Made by a program: the position numbers and the translations under genes. Shown here piece by piece: positions 47,101-60,495 of a stretch of 64,000 bases of DNA (positions are counted from its first letter, which is position 1; each line of letters starts with the position of its first letter). The notes beneath the pieces were generated by a model, which saw only the letters and a program-made list of their open reading frames with translations, was not told the origin of the DNA and ran no database searches. Origin of the DNA: Diploscapter coronatus (taxonomy: Eukaryota; Nematoda; Chromadorea; Rhabditida; Rhabditidae); contig OZ038422.1 of assembly GCA_964036155.1 (NCBI GenBank), positions 25,133,201 to 25,197,200 on the forward strand. The letters are read 5' to 3'.

Positions 47101-48175
47101 TCAGAGACAAATGGCCTTTTGGGGTGTGGTTTTGCCATTCTTCCCATTTTTCTGTGAAATGGCGGGTTTTTGAGCCGGAGTCCCAATTTTCTCGATAGCG
47201 ATTATTTTGGCCCAGACGCCCTGCGCGCAACGGACCACCAACTGTCGATTCGAGAATTTAGCCCAGAGGTAGATCGCGCTGAAAATATCACGTTTTTAGA
47301 TTTCAAAAATATTCTGATTTAAAATTATCGTTTTTTTTCAAATTGCCTAACATTTTGTTGATTTTTTCAAACTCTACAAGGTGTAAAATTTGTAGCATTT
47401 TTCTTCGAGAAATTAAAAATAAACAACTTTTGACTAACCCTGTCATTTTCTTGGCCTCCTCAAATTCGCCCTTCTGCGCTCTGCTCAGAGCCAGGTAGAG
47501 ATGGCATCGGGCGGTCAGATTCTCGTCGCCCAGTTCAGAGGCGACCTTCAGCTGCTTGCGCGAAATGCCCTCCACTATGTGCACCTGAGAAATTAAGATA
47601 TTTTACTAGGATAAACCAATTTTTTTTTACATTTGAACATTTCTGAGTTTTTGTTTTGCTGAAACCGGCCTTATAAAATTAAGGCAACTGATTTTTGGTC
47701 AAATATATGGACTATTTGAAACTTATTTGATTGAAAACTAACTAAACTGACGACCAACCGCTTATTAAAGTTCGTTACTATTTTAGTTAAATAAGGATTC
47801 GTTGAAACGTATTCAATTTTCAACTCACACTGTTCAGATCGTAATCCGCATAGGCCGAATATGCCCCGCCCAGCGTCGACAGGTTCCACATGACCGACTC
47901 CATCTCAAGCTGCTTCTTGAATAACGTCAGAATTCGGGTTTCCCTGAAAATTTTTCTCGAAAATTATTCTCATAACATTCAAGATATTGCAGTTTTTAAA
48001 CAAGATATGTTACCAAGACGAAATGTTCTTTTCAATTGTTGCAAATTGCTCACCACCACCGGTTGATTTCAATGGTTTTCGGGAGGTTTTGTTGATCGAA
48101 TTTCCTGACGATTTGCAGATTTTCCGGCTTCTGGTCCTCGTCTTCGCTGCGGCTACACCCCGGCTTGTCGCTCAT
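47101..48175 (-). CDS. Small helical (TPR-like) protein of unknown function
   Basis: Four exons read from high to low: 48175-48054, 47943-47829, 47584-47439, 47278-47101; 186 residues. The start follows from the ATG at 48175 in MSDKPGCSRSEDEDQ. The middle looks like two or three helical hairpins of TPR or SHNi-TPR type: TRILTLFKKQLEMESVMWNL, LGGAYSAYADYDLNS, GDENLTARCHLYLALSRAQK, FSNRQLVVRCAQGVWA. The tail is a basic Lys/Asn/Gly-rich stretch (AISQKNGKNGKTTPQKA). Exon junction phases all fit, and composition is clearly coding. I do not recognise the family by name. It is probably cytoplasmic or nuclear, as no signal peptide or membrane segment is visible. It runs convergent to the Kelch gene and lies downstream of ncl-1 on the same strand. 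Confidence 0.8.
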
Positions 48176-50504
48176 TTTCTGACAAGTTAGAAAACTTCTC
48201 TCAGAAATAAACAAGAAAATCCAGATATTTCGATGGATTTCAACCATCTTATTTCGTTTGTTCTAAACTTTTTCATCCCCATATCTTTATTGAACCGTCA
48301 AACCGTCCGAAAGATAAAATACTTCTGAGTAACATAAAATAAGCCAAACTTTCACGAATAAATACCAAAAATCGGGATTTCAGGAGGATTCCTCAACAAT
48401 GTCAATTTTTACGCGCCTGAAACCCCGTATGGGGAGATTTTTTTGTTTAAATATACGGATAGGAGTATATGAAGTCCATTAACATAGAAACGATTAAGTG
48501 TGGGGTTGAGATAACTTTTGGATACATGAATAGTGATAATGATAATCTGCAGAAAAACACCGTATCTTCTCCATTTTTAGCCTCGGAACTGCTATTTAAC
48601 AATTGAGGGGTCTTCAAATAGAGAAAATACGGTCGAAAAAAGATACTAGTTTTAAAAGCTAAAATGTAACAAAGCGCATTGAAATTGGCTACAAATCTGT
48701 ATAAAAAGCTATTTTCACCGAATTTTTACTTCAAATTCAAAAATTGAGAAAAAACCCGATGAAAATTGGAATCTCGTACCAATTTTATGAAAAAATCAAT
48801 AAAATAAATAAATTGGTACGCGTTTTACGAAGAGAACGGAGTAAACTCCATACACACAGAGCGAGTAATAAAGACCGACCGAGTTATAAGTCAACCATGT
48901 GTTTGTTGTGAACATGAAATGAAACCATGTAGGACGTTGGGTTGAGAAGAGGTTGGAGTTTCCGAACTTTCAGCAAGTTGGCAAAGTTTTCTACAAATTT
49001 CTGAAACTCCAACTTAAAACCAAACCCACTCAATAGAATAAGATTATATGTGATGGTGTAACAAAGACGTGTAAATAAAGGAGAATAAAAATAAGAATAA
49101 AACAAATAATAGCTAAAATTGCTATGAACTCGACTATCATCATTGACCAGATTCTGAAACGTACAAAACAAAAATAAAAGAGAGAAACAAGTGCGTACTT
49201 TTCAAAATCAAGCCAATAACTTATGAAAAAGCTCAAAAAAGAAATTACAAGTCGCGGAAAGTCGCGTAAAATTCTCAATCTAAAATGAAAATGAAAGAAA
49301 AGAGGCAAAATATAGATACACTCACAAGAAAAACGAAATGAATAGAATAAAAGCGGAAAAACGAACACTTTGAGTAAAGAGGTCAAAAAATCCTCGAAGA
49401 AGAAATAAATCTTTGACGAAAACGATCGTGGAATAAGGCGTTTTGGTGCAGAGCGCGCAAGTGCGACAAAACAAGAAATTGTCGTAAAGAATAAATGAAC
49501 ATCAGTGGGCATAGAGCAAGAATAACAACACGAAAAAGCGTATTTCTGGTTTCCCGAAAAAAATCGGACTTATTTGTTTTCTGAAAATAAAGTTGATTTT
49601 TTCGGAAAATCAAAAATTATATAAAAAAAGAAATAATAACACCAGCGAATATGAAATGTTCAGTGAAAACCCTTGTCTAGCTAGAAAAATTCATCGAAAA
49701 AACAAGAAAAATCGAAGGAAAATGATTAGGACCGCATAACTTCTGCCCTTTTCAGAGGTGTACTCTGGAAAATGACGTCGGAAAAAATCAAGGACAGTTT
49801 TCATACCTCCAAGTTAATTATCTTGAGCCCGTTCTGAAACCCATACCCGTTTCGGTAAATGAAAATTAATGAACAAAACAAGAATGAAATAAAATAATTA
49901 TAGAAAATTTTTACAAATCAATCGAAAAATAATTAGAAATTTCTAGAAAAAGTGAATCTAAATTCTCAGAAAAGCGTGGGCGTTTGAGATAAATATAATA
50001 CAAAAAACGTCGACCCGTCTCGGTTTAGAAGAGAAGAGAAAGAAGATTTTCAATAATAATAATATAGTCAAAATCAAGAAAAAAATCGCTGAATAAAAGC
50101 AAGAAAATATGTATATATCTGTATCTAAAAAGGAAATTATATTTTCACAAAGAAACAAGAAAAAAATCAAGAATACATATGTATATGAATCAAAAATAAA
50201 CGAAGTGATTAGAGTATATGATGAAAAAGGGATTGTTCTTGGAAAAAATGAAGCTGACGTTTTACTAGATTTGGAATTATGATCCTCCATTGGAAAGCTG
50301 GTTGTTTGAAAATAGAGTTGGGAGATCTTCTGAAAAATCGATTTTTTAAAAAATATTTCTTTGGATATGTTTCAATAAAATAAGAAATAAACTAATGTAA
50401 AGACTCAATAATTCAAACGTGTAATTGTTAAAATTAGAAATCCTTTTCCAGATCTTATTATATGGAATAATTTAACTGAATTTCATCAAATAAAATGCTC
50501 GACC
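48176..50504. other. Intergenic: ncl-1 3' region and leader of the small helical gene
   Basis: 2.3 kb, strongly purine-rich on + (pyrimidine-rich on -) between about 48900 and 50300. Long open frames here encode only Phe/Leu/Ile/Ser runs, as expected from T-rich sequence. Probably a long U-rich ncl-1 3' UTR and spacer. Confidence 0.45.
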
Positions 50505-53500
50505 TCAAATAAGTCTCTGGCTGTTCTGGAGGAGTATCGGCTTGAAGACGAAGAGGGTGTGGTTGTGTTTGCAGAGTGTCACGATGTGACCCGTCTTCGC
50601 CACGCGCAGTCCGACGCAGCGGGAGAGCTGAATTTGAAATTTATTATATTTATGTGAAATAGACAATAATCTTTCATTAAGCTACAGTAAATCTTCTTCA
50701 AATTACAGCACTCCAAATTGCCTACCCTGAATTCATTGTGAGTGAATGACTGTTGGAGAGATCCATCGGCCGTATTGAAGACGACGACATGCAGATGGTT
50801 GCCGTGAGTGTCCGCGACGAGAACGAGGCCCGAGGAAGTCACGTCGATGCCGATCGGGTAGGGCGTCTGCGAGGGCTCGCCCAGTTTGCGCACGAATTGG
50901 CCTGCAAATATTTTTCTACTATTTTTTAAAGAAATTTTTATTGAGTACTCAACCCTATTGAATGATTTTTTTTCTAGAGAACTTTAAAAGATAGTTTTGA
51001 AACATAAATTATGACTTTTTATGGCAAAAGTTGTTTCGATGCAATTATTATCAACACAATCGACGAAAGGCTATCACGTAGAAACTTTGCAGTTTACCAG
51101 AGAATTTTTGAAACATGTATAATCAAATTTCAGATTTTTTTTAGAAAAAAAATCAACCGACCTTCAAAATTGAAGACCTGGACGCAGTGGTGCTTGAAGT
51201 CAGTGATGTAGACGTGCTTGTCGAACACAGCCACGTCGCTCGATTCGCCGATGTGCGACGAGCCGTCGAACCAGAACACCACGCGCATTTGGTCCACGTC
51301 TGGATTTTTAAAATTTAGAATTCCTTTCACACATAAAAATTTTCATTGTTCACTAAGATGCTCGCGAGATTTTTATTGTCCACAGGCCATCGGATCCGAA
51401 ACATCATAGAAAATGTTGCGGATGACATAACCTTGATTCAATCTGCCTCGTTAGTTACTCAAAATCAAAACATAAGAGTTTGAGATTTAACAACGAGGGT
51501 ATATTTTAATTTCCAAGAATATGTTTTAAAGTCTCTTTAAAATTTTGATCATTTCAGGAATATTGATAATCCGATATTCTCATGTATTATAGACCGAAAT
51601 GAGATATGCTTCAAAAATCTTTAAATCCCAAAAGAAATCTCTGAGTTTAATATTTTTGTTTTGATTAGGTTGAATAAAATTTCAAAAAAAAATACCAATG
51701 CAATAGACCATTCCAGCCGAATCCACAAGCACGAGCTGTCCGATATTCGTGCAGGTCGCTGCAGCCACCTCGATTCCTCCTCGGGGTACGAAAGAGGCTG
51801 AAAATTATTTGAAACCTATTTTTTCGAAAATAAAACTTACTCATATTGATTCTCTTGACGAACTCGCCACCCTGGTTGAAGATCTGCGCGCGGGTTTTGC
51901 CGTCGACGCCCTTGTCCAACACCACATAGCGCACTGCGTCTGCACCGCGGAGCGCAACCACCTTGCGAGGGAAGCACAACTGGCCGTCGTCCTGAAAACT
52001 TCACTTTAGAATTTCGAGATGAGTTGATAGTCACTACTTATACCAAAGACTCGTCCTGCTTATTCAATACAAGGTCATTTCGAAACATATTATATCTTCA
52101 CATCTTATTTTCAGAGGATTGTAGAAAATGTAAGTTTCATGAAGAGCTGATAAGAAAACATTTTGGAAGTGACTCGATTAACAATGAAAAAGAAACTAAA
52201 CTAAACCAAAGAAAAAGTCAAAATAAATTCAATCCAATCGTTCGATATTTTACAATTAGGTTCAAATTTCCAGCTTTTATTTTTCTTCTTCAGAAATGTT
52301 CAACTAACCGTTCCGGGTCGGCCGATTTTCCAGGGATGTGGCGGACCGCAGACGATGATCCGATGGTTGTTCGTATCAGCGATCAGAATGTCGTCATTTT
52401 CAGACAGGCAGAATCCGCTCGGGCAATGCAGCTCTCGGATCGTTGAACCCTGTTGAGAAGTGCCGAACACGCTAAATATTTAGGATAAGTTTCAAAAAAT
52501 AATTACAAAGGGGAAATTACATTTGATTTTTAGGCGATTTTAATCTTAATTCTATTCAATTCCTAATTTTCATACTGGCAATTCAAACGCGTTTCAAGTG
52601 ATTTATGAATTCTCCTGAATAAAATTTACCATTGATAGAGGTATGCTAAGCGGTAGAAATTCAAAGTCGTAATTTATTCAAGTTCGAATAAGCTTCAGAA
52701 AACTCATTAATTCTGCAAGTTTTCCAACTGTGCTTTTCATTCAAAACACTTATTTGAGCAAAAAATGCCGTACCTATGAATCCTCAGATCTGGTGGTCTA
52801 CCTCCAGCTTCTTGGGGCGAAGCTCTCTGGAAAATATTAATTTAGAAGGTGACTTTTTTTATAAGAAAAAAGATGATACCTATAATTTTATCGTAATTTC
52901 AACTTAGAAAAATTATTATGAATACGGTACCTGCTGATTGGTGCCCATGTTAGCCGCATTTATGGCATTTACGAGGGGGTTATTGCCGCCAGACGGGTCC
53001 ATCGCTCCGCCCACAACGGAGACTCCTCCTCAAATTGCAAAATTACCGTATTTGAAAAGCGATAATTCGATAGGAGGATTTTGTTATCATTCTATGAATC
53101 TTATGTCGCTCAGTTTAAAAGAACAACGTAGATAAAGTCTATTTGAATTAATATTTTTGAGCACATATTTTTATCATCTGTATTCTCAAACCGAGGAGCA
53201 TTGATATTAGTGTAAAATATTACATTTTATAGGTTTGTTGAAACATAAAGAGAAAATTCTTACCGGGTCCCATGCTACTCAACGAAAGATTTCTCATTCC
53301 AAGCAGAGCCTGTGCGGTGGTCTGATCCACTCCTGTACCGGCTCCCGCGCCACGAAGTCCTGACAAGTTGCCAAGGCGCTAAAATTAAACTTTATTTTAA
53401 AATATTAAAAGAAAAAAATTGAAGAAATAACGGTTCAAATGTTGATCTTTTTATCTGTAAAAAATTACCATCATTGGATTAGTGGCCAAATTGTTCTGTA

Positions 53501-56500
53501 GCAATAACTGCTGAGCAGCGGCTGTCTGTATCTTCTGTAAAATTCATTTGTTTAGCTCCGATTTTGTTTCTATTTTCCTACATATTCAAATTGGAATAAA
53601 ATTTTGCTCTATATAAAGATATACCTGAAACTCTTGCTGCAGAGCCAAATTGTTGAAATTTCCTATAGAGTTTTGCAGAGAAGTCAGACTGGACAGCGAA
53701 GGCAGATTCATGCCGCGGAACGCGTTCGTACCTGCAAATTCCTCATCTTAAAACTGCTAGCTTCAAAACTCCTACCCCCAAGTCCGGCAGCAACGGCGGC
53801 GGCAGCGAGTTGACTCTGGAGTTCTGCCGCGGCCGCAGCGTCGAGTGGCGACGTGGTTGCGCCCGGCCATTGATAGTTGTTGTAGATTGAGGCTGCCGTA
53901 GGGAGGCTCGTCTAAATAAATAGGTTTTTCTTGAGTCAAGCATGACTATTGAAATCTGACTCAGTATATATTGAAACATATTAACATTTTTTTCTCACTT
54001 GAAATTCAACGGATCAACTAAGAGGGATTCAGATTTCAAAATGTCGATATTTTGAAGCATATTTAAAGAGCTTTCTAAATTTTACAGCAAAAGAATATTG
54101 ATTCCAATTTGATTAAATTGGTCTCAGATGATTAGTTTGACGCTAAAAACGTTCAAAATATCGATTTCTTGAAACATTTATTTTTCAACTCACCATAGAA
54201 TTGGTGGACGGAGCGAGACTGCTTGGCGGGATAATGGTCTTGTTCGTTGTGTTTGGCGGAAGTCCGAATGGAGGGGGGTTGGTGGTTCCAACTACAATCA
54301 AATAAAAATGGCATCAGTAATATAAGATCCAACACACACACTAATAGAAGCACCTCTTTTATGATACTAACTATTGAAAATAAAGTCGAAATGATTCGAA
54401 TACTCGGTTAAATCTTAGGGTCAGCATATAGAGCGGAATTCGATTTTAAATGCCTCATACCTGCAGGCGCAGAAGGCGCAAGTGGATTGATAGAACCAAG
54501 CAGACCGCCCAACGGAGTCGACGGGGTAGGTGGTTGAATCTGCTGCGGGTTGGCGAGATCCTTTGGTGGAGGGAGTTCTGAAAACTCATCCTTCGTATAT
54601 TCATAGTGTTCTCTTCGAAAATTTCAGGAGCCGCTTAGATTTTTTTTGGGACGCGTCGACTTTTTCAACTTTGGGATGGAGAGGGACGAGAATGGATCCA
54701 AATTTTCATAATTGGAACGGAGACGAATAAATCTTGCATAAGCCCGTATAGAATTTCAAATGTCAAGCATGTTTCACACGTTTGGTGTAAAGATACGATT
54801 CAAAACCGCTTCGAGTAATTCCACATAAGAAAGTAGAAATTCACACTTAAAAGTTCAGGCTCTGCTTCAGAAATCCTTGAAAATAGCTATCTTCATACAT
54901 TGTTAATAGTTGAATTTCTGCGTTTCTCAAAGATAAAAATTCGAGTTGTTTCGACAAAATGTGCGAATCTCCATTTTTCTACGTTATTAGTCCGCTAGTC
55001 TTATTGATTTGTTGATAGCCAGAAATCAGAATTGCAGTAATCTTACCAGGCGGATTAGACGAAGGTGGCCACCCGAATGGCTCCATCCTGGCCGTGGCGG
55101 TCTGACTTCCGTCCCTGCTGCCGCTGCCCCCGTTCTGATTGGCCTGAGCGACCGCGGCCTTCTTGTTCCGCTCCCCGCCGATCGCCCCGAGGTTGTTCGG
55201 CACCGAGGTCGTTCTGAAAGCCAATTTCCCTCGTCTTTCTTTCAAAAGTAAGTTTCAATTTTTTCGACTTTATATCTGAAAAAAGAATGGGCAATAGGAT
55301 GATTTTCTAAGCTTCAGAAGTTCGTGGACAAAAAAAACAATTACTCTTCGTAATGGATGTTTCATTGTAATTTTCCCTGAAACCCACCTAGTCCATTCAT
55401 TGCCCGCAATTCCTCCGATGCTTCCCGTCATCGATTCCTGTGACATTCTGCTGATCGTTGCAGAGGCAGGCGGAGTGCTTTCCGTCGAACGGTCCTTCGG
55501 ATTCGAGAGGGTTTGTCCTGAAATTAGAAGAAATAAGTTTAAGATTTTGTGAAAGAGGAGAATTTCAACTTGGATTTGATGTATTCGCTAAAAATCGAGT
55601 TTATACAAGTTTCAGAACTTCTTCAAGTGCATAACATTCCGATTCTATCTTGATAAGCTGAGAATGATCAAGTTTCAAGTTTTCTACAAAAATAGACTGG
55701 AATTTATTATGCAATAAAATAGGTTGAACGATTTTGGCTGCAATAACATCTTTTCTCGACTCACCAACGACATTTCCGAACACGTGTCTGGCCAGGTTCT
55801 CTTCCATCTGCTTTCTGGTGGGAGTGGCGAATTCAATCTCAACTTGGATGTTCAGAGCAGGCATCGTATGAAGCAGGTTGTTGAGCTGTTGCATGACTTT
55901 CTTGCGGCTCGCCAAAGTCTCCATGCCGTTCGTCTTTTCCAACAGGCGACGAGTGAAGCTGAAGTTAAAAAAAATTTCATTCTTGAGAATGAAGTGCGCC
56001 CAGGTAAATTTATAAGATATTTGGGAAGTTAAACTATTTTTATGTGAAATAGTTTTGAGAAGGAAAAAATGGATAAACTTTCCAAAAAAAAAAAAACCTT
56101 TTTTTTCTTAATTGTTTACCTCAGCGCATCGTTGACTCTGGACTCGTTGACGTTGATTTTCCTGTAGAGATCTTCGATGTTTTGCTCCAGTGTATGACGG
56201 ATTTCTTCCAGCTGAAAATTTCAAGTCTATTTACAGCAAATTTTTCATCACTTTTTTCAAATGCTTTCATCTCCTTTCAGAGTATCTCGGTTTTTTTCTC
56301 ACATTTCCTCAATTTTTTTTACTTTTTCTTACCTCAGCCAATTTCTGAACCTTGACTTCCTCGATCAATCTCTGCAGATCCTCAGCAACCAGTTCGATCT
56401 TAGCCTTGGCATTCTCGTATTGATTGTGCAACGAAGCCGAGTGGTCTGGAATAGTTATTTTGATTTAAAAAATGTCTCGGGTGAATTCCGTACTCCCTTG

Positions 56501-58368
56501 ATTTATCTTTTTACAGAAACAATGGGGTTAAGCGAAATATTGTACCCTTTGGGTTTTATTTCAGGAAAAAATTGCTTTCAGTGAGTTTCGTACCCGGAAC
56601 GGAGTTCCATTCGTTCATCGAGTTTGTCCACTTTCGCTCTACGCTATCCGCCAACTTCTTGATTTGGTCCTGGATTTGTAGGGTCACTCGGTCGACTTCA
56701 ACGACCTAAATAATGTTTCGTCTTTCAGCGCTTTATTGGATAGGACAAAAATGATTTTCATTTAAAGTATTTATAAAAGCAAAATCTCCATTTTGAAAAC
56801 GCATAAGTCGTCTTACTCGGATTTTTACGTTAAAAATCAAAGTGGGATCACTTTAGGGTCTGTCTATTTTTGAAGTTTGTATTTTTTACCTTGTGAGATC
56901 CATGCTCATTCTCCAAGCAGACCTTGCACGCGAGTGCCTCGCAAGTCATGCAGAACATTTTGTAGACCTGCGAGTGACTAGGACATAGCACCGGACGCGC
57001 TTCTCGAGTCTGACCCAACTGCTCCAATTCCGCATACGTCTTGGTCTAAAAATTTGGATGTGTTAAAGAAAGATTAAATCATGTCGTAAATTTCAGCTTC
57101 AATTACGTGAGATCAGTTAGTGATATAAAAACCTTTCGGCAAATTTAAAGATTCCAGGGAAACGGTTCCTCTAGTGTCCTCTTTGCTAACACTTTCTTCA
57201 TACATTTTCACTATTCAAAAGATGTAAGTTTAGAGTGTTTTTATTAAATCAGAACCACTTGCTAGCTATTACTTTATAATTTTTACGTAAGGCTCTAAGC
57301 GGGGTAAAAGTTTTCGGCCCGCAAAGTACGGGCCGAGCCGTTAGAACGCTGAATTTATGTGTTATTTCACTGATTATTGACTATTCTGATTTGTCAAAAA
57401 AAACAAAAAAAACCAAAAAAAAACAAAAAAAAAAACGAACCACATGCCCATCAAACATCCGCATTTGCGAGTGGGCGATGAGACAGTTGCTGCACAGATC
57501 TGACTGACACTGCTTGCACACAGCCACCGAGGGCTGCTCGCTCTTGCACGCGCGACAACGGCGTTGCGCCTCAAGGCCCTGACTCTCTTCACTCTCTTCG
57601 ATACGCACCTGCAAAATTGCAAAATGAACATAATCCTCGAAATTTTGCATACTTCAAGGGAATGTCATAATCGAAAGTTTTCGGGATTTAACCAGAAAGT
57701 ATCAAATGTAGAAATTCGAATGTCTACCCAGATAAGTTTCACGAAATAAGTGGCTCAAAGAGTGAGCGAGTATTCTAATATTCTTACTGTACTAGGTAAT
57801 CCCCCTTAAAAATCGATTAAAAACTTACGTAGTCGAGCAGCATGAGATGAACATATCTCACATCGTTTCCAACGTGAGATTCCTGAGCGCAAATTGGGCA
57901 CCTGATCACGCCCGGTGGAGTGGGTCTTTCTGGAAAAAAACAACTCATTTCAAAAATTTACTATAGAAGTTCGTTTTTATAGGGTTTTTTTTTCTGTAGA
58001 AATTTTCTTATTTTTTCACTTTTTTTTTTTGGCAAAAGCTCCTACCACCTTTGGGGGCTTCCAGCTCGCAGTCGATGGTGGTGTCCTTCCTGTTGTGATT
58101 GGCGGGCAGGGTCTTGGGATCCCGACGCCCGTCCAGCTGCGCTATAATGCAGTCCTCGCACATCGAGTGCAGACAGTCCAGCACACGGGGCTGAAATATT
58201 CAAATTGCGCGATTATCTTCAAAGTTAAAGTTATTTTAACTTTCTTTAAAGTTGAGTAAACTTCAATTACCTTTCTGAATTGCTTATGGCAGTAGGGGCA
58301 GTTCGAGTGATCGTCCATCGGAAGCGGTTCAGTGTCCAAAAGTGGGCTTGAAGAATCAGATCTAAACA

Positions 58369-58401
<33 letters not shown>

Positions 58402-58895
58402 TTTTCAAAATAATGAAGATAAGTTTCAATCTTTTCGGAAAACGAGACACAACTTTCAAAGCCAATTTTGTTTAGTCCAGTTTAGATAAATAAACGAAAG
58501 AAATTTGGATACAAAAATGCGAATGTTTTGTATCTTGGTCTTCGATCTGTTGCATTTTCCAAACTATCGAATCTCAAAACTTTCTTCTTTCAATCAATTT
58601 TCTGAAGTATGAAAAATATAGCTGTTTAACTTTGTCTTACCTGAACGCACTGTCCTCCCTCTGCTTGTCCTTCTCCGAGTTGGTGGGATTACTGCCTGTG
58701 CCACTGTGGCTGCTAACTGAGTTGGTTCTCTGAAACTTCGGAAGTTAAATTAACTTCGACTCAATTTTTGGAAGTTCATTTAATTCAGTTAGCTCTGGAA
58801 TTGAATTCTTTTTTTTTTACCTGCGAGGAGGGCGAATCGACTGTCGGCCGTTTGGCAGCGGCCCCCTGGCCTCCGGCTCCATTCACATCAGTCAT
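50505..58895 (-). CDS. ncl-1: RING/B-box/coiled-coil/NHL protein NCL-1 (Brat/TRIM family)
   Basis: Twenty-seven exons from 58895 down to 50505, all in frame; about 1091 residues. A RING-like C3HC4 set (C76, C79, C91, H93, C96, C99, C144, C147) has a long insert before the last pair. B-box 1 is about 185-222 (CRACKSEQPSVAVCKQCQ), B-box 2 about 243-274 (CPSHSQVYKMFCMTC), with coiled coil to about 420. A Pro/Ser/Ala/Asn-rich linker with a poly-Ala stretch follows, then NHL repeats from about 810 (CPSGFCLSENDDILIADTNN, VYITDFKHHCVQVFNFEGQF, GLVLVADTHGNHLHVVVF). Known role of the family: NHL beta-propellers bind RNA; NCL-1 represses fibrillarin and limits nucleolar size. NHL-1 is the main alternative, but the NHL domain and Ala/Asn-rich linker fit NCL-1/Brat better. 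Two splice sites are ambiguous in steps of three bases: acceptor GAGGAG at 53026-53031 and the donor at 57441/57444. Confidence 0.85.
57314..57336. repeat. GC-rich perfect hairpin in an ncl-1 intron
   Basis: TCGGCCCG (57314-57321), loop CAAAGTA, and CGGGCCGA (57329-57336): an 8-base-pair stem of unusual GC content for these introns. It may be a remnant of a mobile element or a structured RNA; nothing else supports either. Confidence 0.5.
58369..58395. repeat. (TA)n microsatellite
   Basis: About eleven TA units followed by a T run, in the ncl-1 intron just downstream (in + coordinates) of the exon 58271-58361. Confidence 0.85.
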
Positions 58896-59560
58896 TCCAC
58901 AATTCCACACGATTCAAAGATGGTACACTGGAAAAAATCCAAATTGAAATATGGGAAAAATAAGTTCCAAAATTTCACAAGAGTTCACAAGGAAATGCGT
59001 AGCAATTCGGTTATGGAATTGAAAGAAAACATGAAGAAATTTTCGAAAAGAATGAAATTAGTCGAAATAAGTTTCAGTTTCCTCTTTCGAAATGTCATGA
59101 AAATGAAACATCGAAGACGAATTTGAGCGGGAAGGAAATATGAAATTTAACGATAATTATCAATAAAGAAGGATGCAAACCGCGAACACGGTTCAAGACA
59201 ATTTTAAAAGATAAAGAACTCCTAAAAGATATTCCAAAAATCTCAAGAAACTCCCACAAAAACGGTTGCGCAGAACCGTGAAATTTGGCGGTCGCGAAAA
59301 ATCGATATTTTGGTTTCCAAACAAAGCCCCAAAAATTCTGGTAACGGTTTTGGTAAAGTGGTTGGGCCGCGCAAAATTGATTCATTCTTCCAAACACAGA
59401 GGATGACAAAAAAAAAGAAAATTAGCAGGAAAATGTCGAATAATATGGGATGATATAGGAGAAGAGAAATAATGTGCGAATTTGAGAGGGGGAAAAGAAA
59501 TACGCTGCGCGGTGGAATGCAATGTGACGCACGGTTAAACATAGGATACGCAGCCGAAAT

Positions 59561-59570
59561 GGGCGGGGCC
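59561..59570. promoter_or_regulatory. GC box upstream of ncl-1
   Basis: GGGCGGGGCC about 0.67 kb upstream of the ncl-1 ATG, in a GC-rich island within AT-rich DNA. It mirrors the CCCCGCCCCC upstream of zyg-8. Confidence 0.35.
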
Positions 59571-60366
59571 CAGGAAAAAGGGGCGTAGCGTAGAAAAAAG
59601 CGGGCAGGTTCTATAGGGCGACGCAGGAAAATGATAGTCTTTGCGACAGAGATGAGAATGATAAGAAACAAAGGAGGGAACAGCGACATAACGAAAAGGA
59701 AAATCGATCAAATAGTAACACAACAAACGAAAAAATACATTTTGGGACTTTATGGTACCATAAAATATTTAAGACACTGGCTCCGTTTAAGAACGGCTTA
59801 TTTCAACATTTCAGACATTTTGAAAATCTTTATTCCTCACAAAATTCATACCCTAAAACGCCTACGGAATCAAGAGTAAACGACGAAAGAAAAATAAACG
59901 TTGTACGTTTCAAAACGAGAAAAAAGATTAACTTCCAAAAACGAAGCGTGAAAAATGAAATTATGAGCTGATTTTTGGTGAAAAAGCTCCTGTGGAGTAC
60001 TATAAATGGAGATTTCAGGTCAGAAGAATTAAAATAAAATATTTCTGACAGAAAATTTCCAGCAGAAAAATCTATAAGTCTAGAAACAACACATCACGAA
60101 TGGATAGTGCAAGTTACGAAGTCCGAAAATAATCACAGTACGGATCTTGTCTTATCATTTTCATAATCCGACAAAGACTAATTAAAGTAATTAAGTTACC
60201 AATCAACGGATAGAGCTAATTGCAATTTTAACATTTTCGATGATCGAGTTTGAAAGACTAGAAACTTGAAAAATTTTGGTCTTTTTTGTCCTCTTGAGGC
60301 TTAACTATCAAGAATCTTGATAATGAGCTGCTTACAAAAACTCTTAAATCATTTTAACCTCTATTC

Positions 60367-60372
60367 TTTATT
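60367..60372 (-). terminator. AATAAA (on -) after the POLDIP2 gene
   Basis: TTTATT on +, that is AATAAA on -, about 125 bases past the stop at 60498-60496. Confidence 0.5.
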
Positions 60373-60495
60373 CGAGATCTCTTATCAAAATTTAAAATTC
60401 GAGCTTCTTATTTTTTAATATCCTTTTCACAAATTTCTTTTTTTCCAATCAAGACCAAATAGTTACCGTAATTCTCATTTCAGCAAATGCCCTTG

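Larger units (their letters stand above)
58896..60495. other. Intergenic: ncl-1 promoter region and POLDIP2 3' region
   Basis: No gene seen. Bases 59500-59640 are GC-rich with a GC box (59561-59570), probably ncl-1 promoter. The rest is A-rich on +. The inverted polyadenylation signal TTTATT at 60367-60372 fits the POLDIP2 gene. Confidence 0.5.

Noticed and set aside
49030..49512. 160-codon open frame on the - strand, hydrophobic
   Set aside because: The region is T-rich on that strand, so long Phe/Leu/Ile frames arise without selection. There are no splice partners and no recognisable family, and it lies where the ncl-1 3' UTR is expected.
55009..55294. Open frames on both strands over the ncl-1 linker exon
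   Set aside because: Only the - strand frame that joins neighbouring exons through valid splice sites continues the NCL-1 protein; the others are shadows.
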